Below, one piece after another: positions 9,947 to 18,852 of a DNA stretch of 64,000 nt; the stretch's first letter is position 1; every line of letters starts with the position of its first letter. The stretch comes from Pseudoxanthomonas sp. Root65. GTDB lineage: Bacteria > Pseudomonadota > Gammaproteobacteria > Xanthomonadales > Xanthomonadaceae. Made by a program: the position numbers and the translations under genes. The DNA lies in assembly GCF_001427635.1 (NCBI RefSeq), contig NZ_LMHA01000001.1, forward strand, positions 1,448,319 through 1,512,318, in the 5' to 3' direction. The notes below the pieces were generated by a model. It did no database searches and had not been told where the DNA came from. It saw only the letters and a program-made list of their open reading frames with translations.

Positions 9947-10016
9947 GCCGCAAACCGGTGCGGATGGCCCAGTTCCACCCGCACGCACGAGGATCCGGGC
10001 CAGCGGACCGGCCTGC

Positions 10017-10022
10017 TACCCT
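10017..10022 (+). promoter_or_regulatory. -10-like hexamer 7 bases before the ubiA start
   Basis: TACCCT followed by 7 bases and the ATG. No Shine-Dalgarno sequence fits between them, so transcription may begin at or next to the start codon. Confidence 0.35.
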
Positions 10023-10029
10023 TTCCCGC

Positions 10030-10923
10030 ATGGACCTCGAGCGTTTTGAAGAGAAGGGTGCGCCGCGCTGGCGGGAGCGGCTGGGCCAGTACTGGAAGCT
10101 GGTGCGCGGCGACCGGCCGATCGGCGTGCTGCTGCTGCTGTGGCCCACGTGGTGGGCGTTGTGGTTGGCGGCCGATGGCGTGCCGCCGGCGTGGACGCTG
10201 TTCGTGTTCACCGCCGGCGTGTGGCTGACGCGATCGGCGGGATGCGTGATCAACGACTACGCGGATCGCTGGCTGGATCCGCAGGTGGAGCGCACGCGCG
10301 GGCGTCCGCTGGCGACCGGCGCTGTCTCCGGGCGCGAAGCATTGGCGGTGTTCGCGGTGTTGATGCTGGCGGCGTTCGCGCTGGTGCTGACGATGAACCG
10401 GCTGACCATGTGGCTGAGCGTCGTAGGCCTGTTCCTGGCGGCCAGCTACCCCTACCTGAAACGCCATACCTACCTGCCGCAGGTCTACCTGGGGCTGGCA
10501 TTCGGCTGGGGCATCCCGATGGCGTTCGCCGCCGTGCAGGGCGAGGTGCCGACGGTGGCCTGGGTGCTGTATGGCGCCAACATCCTGTGGGCGACCGCTT
10601 ACGACACCTGGTACGCGATGGTCGACCGCGAGGACGACATCCGCGCCGGGTCGAAATCCACCGCCATCCTGTTCGGCGATCTCGACCTGGCGATCCAGGG
10701 CGTGCTATACGCGCTGGTGCTGGTGGCGCTGTATCTGGTCGGCGATCAGGCCGGCCTGGGCGCGTACTACTGGGCGGGCCTGTGTGTGGCGGCGATGCTG
10801 GCCGCGTGGGAGTTCGTCATGGCGCGTCATCGCGAGCGTCAGGCGTGCTTCCGCGCCTTCCTGCACAACAACTGGATCGGTGCGGCGGTGTTCGCCGGAC
10901 TGGCGTGGGATCTCGCCCGCTGA
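10030..10923 (+). CDS. ubiA: 4-hydroxybenzoate polyprenyltransferase
   Basis: 297 residues, the normal size for UbiA. This inner-membrane enzyme prenylates 4-hydroxybenzoate in ubiquinone synthesis. The first Asp-rich motif, NDYADRWLD with N75, D76, D79 and D83, and the second, VDREDD near residue 203, bind the Mg-diphosphate of the prenyl donor. About eight hydrophobic helices are spread over the sequence. The ATG at 10030 is the only start that gives the usual short amphipathic N terminus ([15 protein letters not shown]). No ubiC is adjacent. The gene stands alone between the tRNA and a surface-protein gene. Confidence 0.95.
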   Translation: MDLERFEEKGAPRWRERLGQYWKLVRGDRPIGVLLLLWPTWWALWLAADGVPPAWTLFVFTAGVWLTRSAGCVINDYADRWLDPQVERTRGRPLATGAVSGREALAVFAVLMLAAFALVLTMNRLTMWLSVVGLFLAASYPYLKRHTYLPQVYLGLAFGWGIPMAFAAVQGEVPTVAWVLYGANILWATAYDTWYAMVDREDDIRAGSKSTAILFGDLDLAIQGVLYALVLVALYLVGDQAGLGAYYWAGLCVAAMLAAWEFVMARHRERQACFRAFLHNNWIGAAVFAGLAWDLAR

Positions 10924-10957
10924 GCGGTCGGCCGCGTTCATGGCGGCCGCGCAAGAG

Positions 10958-10973
10958 TGTGATACCGTTCACA
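10958..10973. promoter_or_regulatory. Perfect CRP/Clp-type operator TGTGA-N6-TCACA
   Basis: TGTGA TACCGT TCACA matches both half-sites of the CRP consensus with the right spacing. Its centre is 38 bases upstream of the ATG at 11004. In xanthomonads the CRP homologue Clp, controlled by cyclic di-GMP, binds this consensus. A TATCGC hexamer lies at 10993-10998. If it is the -10, the site would sit near -40, close to a class II activator position. Confidence 0.7.
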
Positions 10974-11003
10974 CTATTGATGTGACATCGCGTATCGCAC
11001 GGC

Positions 11004-12803
11004 ATGACAAAACAAGACAGGGGCGTGGGAATCGCCGTATTCCCTTCGATCGGGGGCGGCCGTTGGTGGATCGGCGCGATGCTGGCGATGTGCGTGCTCA
11101 ACGCGGCTGCCCAGACCGTGCGGTGGGAGGACTACCGGGGAGATAGCCGTGTCGGCGCGGTGTACACCGGCCCGGCAGGCGCGCCGACGTTCGCCAACAA
11201 CACCGGCACCGGCGCGGCACGGCTGGATGCCTTGCGGGCCATCGCCAGCAATCCGGCCAATGCCGTGCGGACCGGCACGGCGGCGGACATCAACTACCGG
11301 CAGGCCGCCAACCATCTCTGCAACATGGATTCGCCGGCCGCCAGCGTCGCGTCCTGCAGCCTGCAGGCGATGGGGCGCGTGTCGTATGCGCTGATCCAGT
11401 TCCCGCTCGCGGGCGCCTACAACGTCAGCATCGCCAACGACGACAATGTGGAAGTCGGCTTTTCCAGCGACTACGCCAACACCTCCTACCGCAGCGCGTC
11501 TTACGACGTACCCGTCGGCACGGTCAACGACTACACGGCGAACGAGAATACCTACGTCAGCCTCGGGAACTTCACCGCCGCCAATGCCAACAGCTGCGCG
11601 CTGGTGCGCGTGTACTGGCTGAACCACGGGGGCATCAACTTCGCCCGGTTGCGGTGGACGCCGCCCGGCAGCGCCACCCCGGTCATCATCCCGGCCAGCG
11701 CGTTCCGCGATCCCGCCGCCGCTGCCAGCGCCAACGGCTGCAACGGTTCCATCACCGGCAACGGCACCACCCTCACGCTGAACAAGGCGCTGGGCGCGCC
11801 GCGCGCCGCCGCCAGCGACCAGTTCACCGTACAGATCGGCACCACGACGACGGGCGGCACGCTGCGTGAAGCCACCACATCCGGCGCCGGCGTCGGCCAG
11901 CAGGCCAGCACGGGGGCCCTGGCGGTAACCACCGGGACGACCTACTACCTGCGCGACACCATGGCGACCGGCAGTGCGTCGACGCTGGCCGGTGCGTACA
12001 CCGCGTCGATCGGCTGCACGCGCAATGGCACGGCGTTCACGCCGGCCGGCGCATCGCCCACCTGGAGCGTCACGCCGGCCGCCAACGACCAGATCGTCTG
12101 CACCATCACCAATACCGCGCGCCCGATCCTGCGGCTCAGCAAGGAACTGCCCGACGGCCGCCTGCTGGCCACGGACCAGTTCACGCTCGCCATCGCCGGT
12201 AGCGGCGCAGGCGCCAGCGCTTCGGTGACGACCACGGGCGCCACCAACACGCCGACACAGACTGCCATCGTCAGCCCGGCGACGGCGGGCGCCAGCTATA
12301 CCTTTTCCGAAACCGGGGCCGGCGTCGCCAACCTGGCCGACTACACGACGACCTACACCTGCAGCAACGCGCGCACTGGCGGGTCCGCACCCAGCGGCAG
12401 CGCCACCTCCTTCACTTTTTCGCCGGTGGCGGGCGACCAGCTCAGCTGCGTCTTCCGCAACGTGCGCATTCCGCGCACCGACGTGTCCATCGTCAAGGCC
12501 GCCAGTCCCACGACGGCCCGGTCCGGCAGCGTGGTGACCTACACCCTCACTGCCAGCAATCCCGGCCCCAGCGCCGCCAACGGAACGATCATCCGCGACA
12601 CGCCGGGTACCGGCCTGGATTGCGCCGATCCCGCGACCACGGCGGTGTGTGCCGCCTCGGGCGGGGCGAGTTGCCCGGGGGCCACGGTCCCGGTGGCGAA
12701 TCTGACCGGATCCGCCGGCGTGGGCATTCCGACATTCCCCGCGGGCGGACAGGTCGTGCTGACGCTGCAGTGCCGGGTCACCGCGAGCGGTCTGACTCCC
12801 TGA
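11004..12803 (+). CDS. Secreted adhesin-like protein with SpaA-like and DUF11 domains
   Basis: 599 residues. An N-terminal hydrophobic stretch ending in LNAAAQ is a likely signal peptide of about 36 residues. The following roughly 200 residues include a PA14-like beta-sandwich (LIQFPLAGAYNVSIANDDNV). Two prealbumin-like, SpaA/Cna-B-type repeats start near LNKALGAP (about residue 252) and LSKELPDG (about 382). One DUF11 unit begins near TDVSIVKAASP (about 492). The chain stops inside what would normally be the last strands of the DUF11 fold, so either the domain is short or the gene has lost its 3' end. No sorting motif or barrel follows, so the export and anchoring route is unclear. The perfect Clp-type site immediately upstream suggests control with other surface and virulence-type functions. 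Confidence 0.75.
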   Translation: MTKQDRGVGIAVFPSIGGGRWWIGAMLAMCVLNAAAQTVRWEDYRGDSRVGAVYTGPAGAPTFANNTGTGAARLDALRAIASNPANAVRTGTAADINYRQAANHLCNMDSPAASVASCSLQAMGRVSYALIQFPLAGAYNVSIANDDNVEVGFSSDYANTSYRSASYDVPVGTVNDYTANENTYVSLGNFTAANANSCALVRVYWLNHGGINFARLRWTPPGSATPVIIPASAFRDPAAAASANGCNGSITGNGTTLTLNKALGAPRAAASDQFTVQIGTTTTGGTLREATTSGAGVGQQASTGALAVTTGTTYYLRDTMATGSASTLAGAYTASIGCTRNGTAFTPAGASPTWSVTPAANDQIVCTITNTARPILRLSKELPDGRLLATDQFTLAIAGSGAGASASVTTTGATNTPTQTAIVSPATAGASYTFSETGAGVANLADYTTTYTCSNARTGGSAPSGSATSFTFSPVAGDQLSCVFRNVRIPRTDVSIVKAASPTTARSGSVVTYTLTASNPGPSAANGTIIRDTPGTGLDCADPATTAVCAASGGASCPGATVPVANLTGSAGVGIPTFPAGGQVVLTLQCRVTASGLTP

Positions 12804-12817
12804 AGTAGTGCGTGCCC

Positions 12818-13522
12818 TCAGGGCACGCGCGCGCAGACCCAGGCATCCACGCGTGTCGCGCCCGCACCCAGCAAGGCGCGGGCAGCCGCGTGCAGGGTGG
12901 CGCCGGTGGTCATGACGTCGTCGAGTAGCACGATGTGGCCCGGCGGCGCGCTCTGCGGCGGGACCGCGAAAGCGCGAGCGACATTGCGTTGCCGCTGTAC
13001 GGCGTCGAGCTCGGACTGCGGCGCGGTCGGTTGCACGCGCTGCAGCAGCTCCGGCCGCAGCGGCAGGGCGAGCCGGGCCGCCAGCGGACGGGCCAGTTCC
13101 AGCGCCTGGTCGTAGCCTCGCTCGCGCACGCGGCGGGCGTGCAGTGGCACCGGCACGATCGCGTCCGGCCGCGGCGCCGAAGACAGCGTGCCCGCCATCA
13201 GTTCGGCCATCAGCCGCCCGGCGGCCAGGTCGCGATGGAACTTGAAGCGCGGCACCAGCCGGTCCAGCGGGAACCCGTAAACGAAGACCGCCTGCGTCCG
13301 CGTCAACACCGGGGGCTTGCGCAGGCAATCGCCGCAGTCGCCGGCGGCCGCCATCGGCACCCCGCAGCGCGGGCACGCACTCGCATTCCAGGGCAGCCGT
13401 TCGGTGCAGGAACGGCACAGATCGGCGCCGTTGCTGCCGGTTTCGCGGCAGATCAGGCAGCGGGGCGGGAACAGCAGGCGGATGGCACGACGCCATCCGC
13501 CGTCAACTCTCGATGCATCCAT
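12818..13522 (-). CDS. comF: ComF family phosphoribosyltransferase-like protein
   Basis: 234 residues. Two Cys pairs at the N terminus (CLIC, CRSC and CPRC, CGDC) form the double zinc ribbon typical of ComF. The C-terminal half is a type I phosphoribosyltransferase fold with the PRPP loop [13 protein letters not shown] and a [18 protein letters not shown] segment. ComF proteins support DNA uptake in competent bacteria; the biochemical reaction is not settled. The start at 13522 (MDASRVDGG) gives the normal length and leaves 61 bases to the divergent bioB. The 3' end is only 14 bases from the convergent surface-protein gene. In this family comF commonly neighbours biotin genes. Confidence 0.9.
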   Translation of the reverse strand: MDASRVDGGWRRAIRLLFPPRCLICRETGSNGADLCRSCTERLPWNASACPRCGVPMAAAGDCGDCLRKPPVLTRTQAVFVYGFPLDRLVPRFKFHRDLAAGRLMAELMAGTLSSAPRPDAIVPVPLHARRVRERGYDQALELARPLAARLALPLRPELLQRVQPTAPQSELDAVQRQRNVARAFAVPPQSAPPGHIVLLDDVMTTGATLHAAARALLGAGATRVDAWVCARVP

Positions 13523-13583
13523 GCGGTTGACAGGGCAGGGCCCGGTTTCCAGACTTCCCCGACTGTATTCCGCCGAGGCCACG

Positions 13584-14660
13584 ATGTCCGCACACATTTC
13601 CACCGATCCGCCGGTCGTGCGCCATGACTGGCGGCGCGACGAGCTGCTGGCCTTGTTCGACCTGCCGTTTCCCGCGTTGCTGCATCGGGCCTCGACGGTG
13701 CATCGCGCCCATTTCGATCCGGCGGAGGTCCAGGTCTCGACCCTGCTGTCGGTCAAGACCGGCGGCTGCCCGGAAGACTGCGCCTACTGCCCGCAGGCGC
13801 AGCGCTACGACACCGGCGTGAATGCGCAGAAGCTGATGAATGCCGACGAGGTGCTGGCCAGGGCCGCTCAGGCCAAGGCCGCCGGCGCCTCACGCTTCTG
13901 CATGGGGGCGGCATGGCGTTCGCCGAAGGACCGCGACATCCCCAAGGTCGCCGAGATGATCCGCGGCGTCAAAGCGCTGGGGCTGGAAACCTGCGCCACG
14001 CTCGGCATGCTCAGCGGGCCGCAGGCGCAGGCGCTGAAGGACGCCGGGCTGGACTACTACAACCACAACCTGGACACGGCGCCGGAGTTCTACGGCGACG
14101 TGATCCGCACGCGCGAGTACCAGGATCGCCTGGACACGCTGTCGCGCGTGCGCGACGCCGGCATGAAGACCTGCTGCGGCGGCATCGTCGGCATGGGCGA
14201 ATCGCGCGACCAGCGCGCCGGCCTGCTGCAGGCGCTGGCCAACCTGCCCGCGCATCCGGATTCGGTGCCGATCAACCGGCTGGTGCAGGTGGCCGGTACG
14301 CCGCTGCACGGCACCGCCGAGCTGGACCCGTTCGAGTTCGTCCGCACCATCGCCGTCGCCCGCATCGTCATGCCGGCCTCGATGGTGCGGCTGTCCGCGG
14401 GCCGCGAGGCGATGAGCGACGAACTGCAGGCGCTGTGCTTCCTGGCCGGGGCCAACTCGATCTTCTACGGCGAGAAGCTGCTGACCACCGGCAACCCGGA
14501 TACCGCGCGCGACCAGGCGCTGTTCGCCCGCCTGGGGCTGCGGCCGATGGCGGTGCAGGTGGAAAACGTGCACGACCATCACAGAACCGATGCCCCGGGC
14601 AGCGGTACGGTGCATGCCGACATCACCCGTTCCGAGCCGTCCTGCGGCCGGGCGGCGTAA
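13584..14660 (+). CDS. bioB: Biotin synthase
   Basis: 358 residues. This radical-SAM enzyme inserts sulfur into dethiobiotin as the last step of biotin synthesis. The 4Fe-4S motif is C62, C66, C69 in [12 protein letters not shown]. The 2Fe-2S ligands are expected in [17 protein letters not shown] and KTCCGGI, all present. A C-terminal tail of about 20 residues ([13 protein letters not shown] and beyond) is slightly longer than in E. coli. The ATG at 13584 fits the alignment and the divergent gap with comF. bioF follows after 117 bases, then bioH and bioC; bioA and bioD are not in this window. Confidence 0.97.
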   Translation: MSAHISTDPPVVRHDWRRDELLALFDLPFPALLHRASTVHRAHFDPAEVQVSTLLSVKTGGCPEDCAYCPQAQRYDTGVNAQKLMNADEVLARAAQAKAAGASRFCMGAAWRSPKDRDIPKVAEMIRGVKALGLETCATLGMLSGPQAQALKDAGLDYYNHNLDTAPEFYGDVIRTREYQDRLDTLSRVRDAGMKTCCGGIVGMGESRDQRAGLLQALANLPAHPDSVPINRLVQVAGTPLHGTAELDPFEFVRTIAVARIVMPASMVRLSAGREAMSDELQALCFLAGANSIFYGEKLLTTGNPDTARDQALFARLGLRPMAVQVENVHDHHRTDAPGSGTVHADITRSEPSCGRAA

Positions 14661-14777
14661 GTCGGGGCAACAGGGGGCAGTAGCGGACGCAGCACGCTGG
14701 CGCGGAAACGCGGGCCGGCGTGTCGTCGTCGCTGCCCGCCATGCGCCCCGGCGCCCTCCCATGCCAGGCCCGTCGAC

Positions 14778-15977
14778 ATGACCCGCACCGACCTGCACGA
14801 TCGCATCCTTGCCCAGCGCCAGCAGCGCATCGCGTTGGGCCGGCAGCGGACGCGCCGCACCATCACCCGCCGCGACGGCGTGCGCGTCGAGGTCAATGGC
14901 CGCTGGCTGACCGAGTTCAGCAGCAACGACTACCTGGGCCTGGCGCAGCAGTTCGAAGTGACCAATGCGCTGCAGGACGCGGCCGCGCGCGAAGGCGCCG
15001 GCGCCGGCGCGTCGCACCTGGTCAGCGGCCACCACGCGGCGCATGAAGCGTTGGAGCGCGACATCGCCGACTGGCTGGGCTACCCGCGCGCCCTGCTGTT
15101 CGGCAGCGGCTTCCTCGCCAACCTCGCCGTGCAGCAGGCGCTGCTGGAAGACGGCGACGTCTGCGTGCAGGACCGGCTCAATCACGCCAGCCTGCTCGAT
15201 GCCACCCGCCTGGCCGGTGCGAAGCTGCGCCGCTACCCGCACCTCGATCCCGAAGGCGCGTTGCGCCAGCTGAAGCTGCAGCCCGAAGGCGCGGCGATGC
15301 TGGCCACCGACGGTGTCTTCAGCATGGATGGCGACACCGCGCCGCTACGCGCGCTCAGCCTGGTGGCGCGCATGCAGCAGGCGCTGTTCTTCGTCGACGA
15401 CGCGCACGGCGTGGGCGTGCGCGGTCCCGAGGGCCGCGGCAGCGTGGCCGAAGCGCGCATGGGCGTGGCGGACGTGCCGCTGCAGCTGGTCACCCTGGGC
15501 AAGGCGCTGGGCGGCTACGGCGCCGTGGTGGTCGGCGACGACACGCTGATCCAGCACCTCACCGAAACCGCGCGGCCGTACATCTACACCACCGCCATGC
15601 CGCCCGCGCTCGCCACGGCCACGCGCACCGCCGTGAAGCATGCGCGTCGCGACCAGTGGCGCCGCGACAAGCTGCAATCGCTGGTGGACCGCTTCCGCAG
15701 CGGTGCCCAGCGCGCGGGCCTGCAGCTGATGGCGTCCGATTCGCCGATCCAGCCGGTGCTGTGCGGCAGCGATGCCACCGCGCTGGCGCTGTCCGCTGCG
15801 CTGGACAGCGCCGGTTACCTGGTGCCGGCGATCCGCCCGCCGACCGTGCCGGACGGCAAGGCGCGGTTGCGGGTGACGCTGTCGGCCCTGCATTCGCTGC
15901 AGGAGGTGGACGGACTGGTGACGACGCTGGCGTGCTCGTGGGAAGCGGTGCAGCGCGTGCATGGCGCCGTGGCCTGA
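14778..15977 (+). CDS. bioF: 8-amino-7-oxononanoate synthase
   Basis: 399 residues. This PLP enzyme condenses pimeloyl-ACP with L-alanine to give 8-amino-7-oxononanoate (KAPA). The Schiff-base lysine is K242 in [10 protein letters not shown]. The cofactor-site signatures [12 protein letters not shown] and [11 protein letters not shown] are intact. The fold type I N-terminal arm ([10 protein letters not shown]) is present. It lies between bioB and bioH in the same direction, with 50 bases to bioH. BioH and BioC supply its pimeloyl-ACP substrate. Confidence 0.97.
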   Translation: MTRTDLHDRILAQRQQRIALGRQRTRRTITRRDGVRVEVNGRWLTEFSSNDYLGLAQQFEVTNALQDAAAREGAGAGASHLVSGHHAAHEALERDIADWLGYPRALLFGSGFLANLAVQQALLEDGDVCVQDRLNHASLLDATRLAGAKLRRYPHLDPEGALRQLKLQPEGAAMLATDGVFSMDGDTAPLRALSLVARMQQALFFVDDAHGVGVRGPEGRGSVAEARMGVADVPLQLVTLGKALGGYGAVVVGDDTLIQHLTETARPYIYTTAMPPALATATRTAVKHARRDQWRRDKLQSLVDRFRSGAQRAGLQLMASDSPIQPVLCGSDATALALSAALDSAGYLVPAIRPPTVPDGKARLRVTLSALHSLQEVDGLVTTLACSWEAVQRVHGAVA

Positions 15978-16014
15978 GGGCGACGCCCGCGGTTCCGGAC
16001 CGCGCGGGATCGGC

Positions 16015-16020
16015 GACAAT
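16015..16020 (+). promoter_or_regulatory. -10-like hexamer 7 bases before bioH
   Basis: GACAAT followed by ACGCGGC and the ATG. The 11-base string ACAATACGCGG recurs just before hemH. The spacing would place the transcription start at the start codon, giving bioH-bioC a promoter inside the bio cluster. Confidence 0.4.
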
Positions 16021-16027
16021 ACGCGGC

Positions 16028-16804
16028 ATGCATATCGAAACCCTCGGCAGCGGCCCTTCCCTGGTGCTGCTGCATGGTTGGGCGCTGCATGGTGGCGTGT
16101 TCGCGCCGCTGGTACAGCGACTGTCCGACCGCTACACACTCCATCTCGTCGACCTGCCCGGGCATGGCCACAGCCGTGACAGCGCGGTCGCGCTGACCCT
16201 GGAGGCCACGGTCGGCGCCATCCTCGCGCGCACGCCGCCGGCCGCGTGGCTGGCCTGGTCGCTGGGTGGCCTGTTCGCCCTGCACGCGGCAGCCTCGTCG
16301 CCGCAGGTGCGCGGCCTGGCGATGATCGCCGCCACGCCGCGCTTCGTGCGCGACGCGGACTGGCCGCATGCCGTGGAGGCCCGCGTGTTCGCGCAGTTCG
16401 GCGACGATCTCCGCGACGACTACGCGGGCACGCTCGAGCGTTTCCTCGCCCTGGATACGATGGGGTCCGAACACGCCCGCAGCGAACTGCGCACGCTGAA
16501 GCACGACCTGTACGCGCGCGGCGAGCCCGCACCGGCCGCCCTGCAACGCGGCCTGCACCTGCTCGAACACACCGACCTGCGCGCGACGCTGTCCACGCTG
16601 CCGGTGCCGAGCCTCTGGCTGGGCGGACGCCGCGACCTGCTGGTGCCGTCGAAGGCGATGCGTGCGGCGGCAGAGATCGCGCCGCAGGCGAACTTCGTCG
16701 AGATCGCCGGCGGTGGCCATGCGCCGTTCCTCGGCCACGCCGATCGCGTGGCGGTGGACGTGGATCGCTTCCTGCAGTCGCTGCCGCAGGACGCGCTGGC
16801 ATGA
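16028..16804 (+). CDS. bioH: Pimeloyl-[ACP] methyl ester esterase
   Basis: 258 residues, alpha/beta-hydrolase fold. BioH removes the methyl group that BioC added to the growing acyl-ACP and so ends pimeloyl-ACP assembly. The catalytic triad is S78 in AWSLGG, D203 in GRRDLLVPS and H231 in GGGHAPF. The oxyanion-hole motif is LLHGWALHGG. The stop codon overlaps the bioC ATG by four bases (ATGA), so the two are translationally coupled. The ATG at 16028 has no Shine-Dalgarno but lies 7 bases after a -10-like hexamer. Confidence 0.95.
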   Translation: MHIETLGSGPSLVLLHGWALHGGVFAPLVQRLSDRYTLHLVDLPGHGHSRDSAVALTLEATVGAILARTPPAAWLAWSLGGLFALHAAASSPQVRGLAMIAATPRFVRDADWPHAVEARVFAQFGDDLRDDYAGTLERFLALDTMGSEHARSELRTLKHDLYARGEPAPAALQRGLHLLEHTDLRATLSTLPVPSLWLGGRRDLLVPSKAMRAAAEIAPQANFVEIAGGGHAPFLGHADRVAVDVDRFLQSLPQDALA

Positions 16805-17700
16805 GCACCTTCGACCAGCGCCATATCCGTCGCGCGTTCTCGCGTTCGGCAGCGGGCTACGACGCGGCGGCGGCGTTGCAGCACGAAGTGGAGAAACGCC
16901 TGCTGGAATCGCTGGATTACTTCCGCTTGCGGCAGGGCGATGACGCCGCCGATCCGAAGGTGGTGCTCGACGTCGGCTGCGGCCCCGCGCACGCCGCGGC
17001 CGCCATGCGCAAGCGCTGGCCGAAGGCGCAGGTGATCGCGCTGGACCTGGCGTTGCCAATGCTGCGCGAAGCGAAGAAGCAGGCCGGCTGGTGGAAACCG
17101 TTCCAGCGCGTCTGCGCCGACTTGCGTGCGTTGCCACTGACGGAAGCCAGCGTCGACGTGCTGTTCTGCAACCTGAGCCTGCAATGGGTGGATGACCTGC
17201 CCGCCGCGTTCAATGGCTTCCGCCGCGTGCTGAAGCCCGGCGGCCTGCTGGTGTGTTCGACCTTCGGCCCAGAGACGCTGCTGGAACTGCGCGAGGCCTT
17301 CGCACAGGCCGACGACACGCCACATGTCAGTCCGTTCCCCCCGATCGCCCAGTTCGGCGATGCGCTGATGCTGGCCGGCTTCCGCGACCCGGTACTCGAC
17401 CGCGACCGCTTCACCCTGACCTACGACGACCTGCCCGCGCTGATGCGCGAACTGCGCGCGATGGGCGCGACCAATGCACTGCAGCGACGCCGGCACACGC
17501 TGACCGGGCGGGCGCGCTTCGCCGCCGCGGCGGCCGCGTACGAGCCCCTGCGGCGCGCGGACGGCAAGCTGCCCAGCACGTGGGACGTCATCTACGCGCA
17601 CGCCTGGGCACCGCAGCCGGGGGCACCCATCCGCGGACAGGGCGAGGACATCGCGACCGTGCCGCTGGCGAAGATTCCGATCAGGCGGAAAGGCGAATAG
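16801..17700 (+). CDS. bioC: Malonyl-[ACP] O-methyltransferase
   Basis: 299 residues, class I SAM methyltransferase. It methylates the free carboxyl of malonyl-ACP so that fatty-acid synthesis enzymes can extend it to a pimeloyl chain. The SAM-binding motif is VVLDVGCGPA (residues about 54-63). The acidic strand IALDLALPML and the BioC-type LFCNLSLQWVDD segment are present. The N-terminal FDQRHIRRAFSRSAAGYD is typical of BioC. It overlaps bioH by four bases and is the last gene of the cluster, followed by a convergent gene. Confidence 0.95.
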   Translation: MSTFDQRHIRRAFSRSAAGYDAAAALQHEVEKRLLESLDYFRLRQGDDAADPKVVLDVGCGPAHAAAAMRKRWPKAQVIALDLALPMLREAKKQAGWWKPFQRVCADLRALPLTEASVDVLFCNLSLQWVDDLPAAFNGFRRVLKPGGLLVCSTFGPETLLELREAFAQADDTPHVSPFPPIAQFGDALMLAGFRDPVLDRDRFTLTYDDLPALMRELRAMGATNALQRRRHTLTGRARFAAAAAAYEPLRRADGKLPSTWDVIYAHAWAPQPGAPIRGQGEDIATVPLAKIPIRRKGE

Positions 17701-17758
17701 CGCAGAACAGGTTGTTCGCCACCCGGGCTCGCTGCGGCTCGTGATGCTTGGCGCCGGC

Positions 17759-18196
17759 TCAGGGACTATCGCGGCGCACCTGCCGCACCCAGTCCTGCAG
17801 GTTGTAGTAGTTGGTGACGCGCGCGATGCGGTCGTCGCGGATGTCGAAAAAGGCGCCGCCCGGCAGCACGTAGGTCTGGCCGTTCGCCGGCGGCAGGCCT
17901 TCGTCGGTGTGGTGGTATTCGCCCTGCACGATGTACTCGGCGGCCGCGTGCTGGCCATCCTGGGTGACCATGACGACGATGTCGCGGAGCTGTTCGCGGT
18001 AGCTGGCGTTCATGCGGCCGAGGAAGGCCGCGAAGGCCTCGCGTCCGGTTTCGCGCGCGCCCTGGTTCAGGTCGTGCACCACGTCGTCGGTCAGCATGGC
18101 CAGCATGCCTTCCCAGTCCCCGCGATTGAAGGCCGCGTAGTAGCTGAGGACGAGTTCGGTGGCGCGGTCCTGCCGGCGCGTGCCGTCGATCTTCAT
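17759..18196 (-). CDS. NTF2-like / SnoaL-type polyketide-cyclase-fold protein
   Basis: 145 residues. The small alpha+beta cone fold of the NTF2 superfamily is suggested by an N-terminal helix (ELVLSYYAAFNRGDWEGML), then DDVVHDLNQG, a long central strand and a C-terminal TNYYNLQDW strand. Homologues are usually called ketosteroid isomerase-like or nuclear transport factor 2 family; the reaction cannot be deduced. The start at 18196 is the only ATG giving the full fold. It follows ydcF by 47 bases on the same strand. A TATCAT hexamer in the gap may be its own -10. Confidence 0.8.
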   Translation of the reverse strand: MKIDGTRRQDRATELVLSYYAAFNRGDWEGMLAMLTDDVVHDLNQGARETGREAFAAFLGRMNASYREQLRDIVVMVTQDGQHAAAEYIVQGEYHHTDEGLPPANGQTYVLPGGAFFDIRDDRIARVTNYYNLQDWVRQVRRDSP

Positions 18197-18243
18197 GGTG
18201 GAATCCGGTGGGGTGGGTGGCAGGCGGATGATACGCCGCACCC

Positions 18244-18852
18244 TCAACGCGGAAGTCGATCCCGGTGGAAGAAATAGACTTCCTGCAGCAGGAAACGCCA
18301 GCGTGTGGCGAAACTGCGGAAGCGGCTGGTGGGCGTGGGCGAGCCGACCGAGCGGATGCCGAGGTCGCGGCTGATCCGCAGCGCGCGCGCCATGTGCAGC
18401 GGGTCGCTGACGATGATGACCGAGTGCAGCTGGTGCTGCTGCATCAGCGTGCGGGCCTGCCGCAGGTTGTCGTGGGTGTTGCGCGACAGCGATTCGATCA
18501 GGATCGCCTTCTCCGGCACGCCCTGGCGCAGCGCGTAGCGACGCGCCACCTGCGATTCGGAGAAGCGCGCGCCCACGCCGCCGTAGCCACCGGTGAAGAT
18601 CAGCGTCGGCGCCAGCCCGCGCTTGTACAGGTCGATGCCGTGGCGGATGCGCTCCTCGAACACCGGGGATGGCTTGGCGTCGTAGGCGGCGGCACCCAGC
18701 ACGATGATGGCGTCGGCCGGCGCGGCGTCGTCGCGCTGTCCCACCCAGATGATGTAGGCCGCCACGCCCACCAGCCAGACCAGCGCGAGCAGCAGCAGGC
18801 GCCAAGCCCAGCCGACCACGCCCCGCCCCGACTTCCGTCGCCGCGCGCTCAT
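18244..18852 (-). CDS. YdcF family membrane protein (DUF218)
   Basis: 202 residues. A positively charged N terminus (MSARRRKSGRG) leads into one transmembrane helix (LLLLALVWLVGVAAYIIW). The DUF218 domain follows, with ADAIIVLGAAAYDAKPSPV, FTGGYGGVG and ESLSRNTHDNL motifs. Members such as YdcF, SanA and ElyC are inner-membrane proteins linked to envelope integrity or SAM binding. The chosen ATG overlaps the stop of the dehydratase gene by four bases (ATGA), which supports it over more upstream codons. Confidence 0.88.
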   Translation of the reverse strand: MSARRRKSGRGVVGWAWRLLLLALVWLVGVAAYIIWVGQRDDAAPADAIIVLGAAAYDAKPSPVFEERIRHGIDLYKRGLAPTLIFTGGYGGVGARFSESQVARRYALRQGVPEKAILIESLSRNTHDNLRQARTLMQQHQLHSVIIVSDPLHMARALRISRDLGIRSVGSPTPTSRFRSFATRWRFLLQEVYFFHRDRLPR

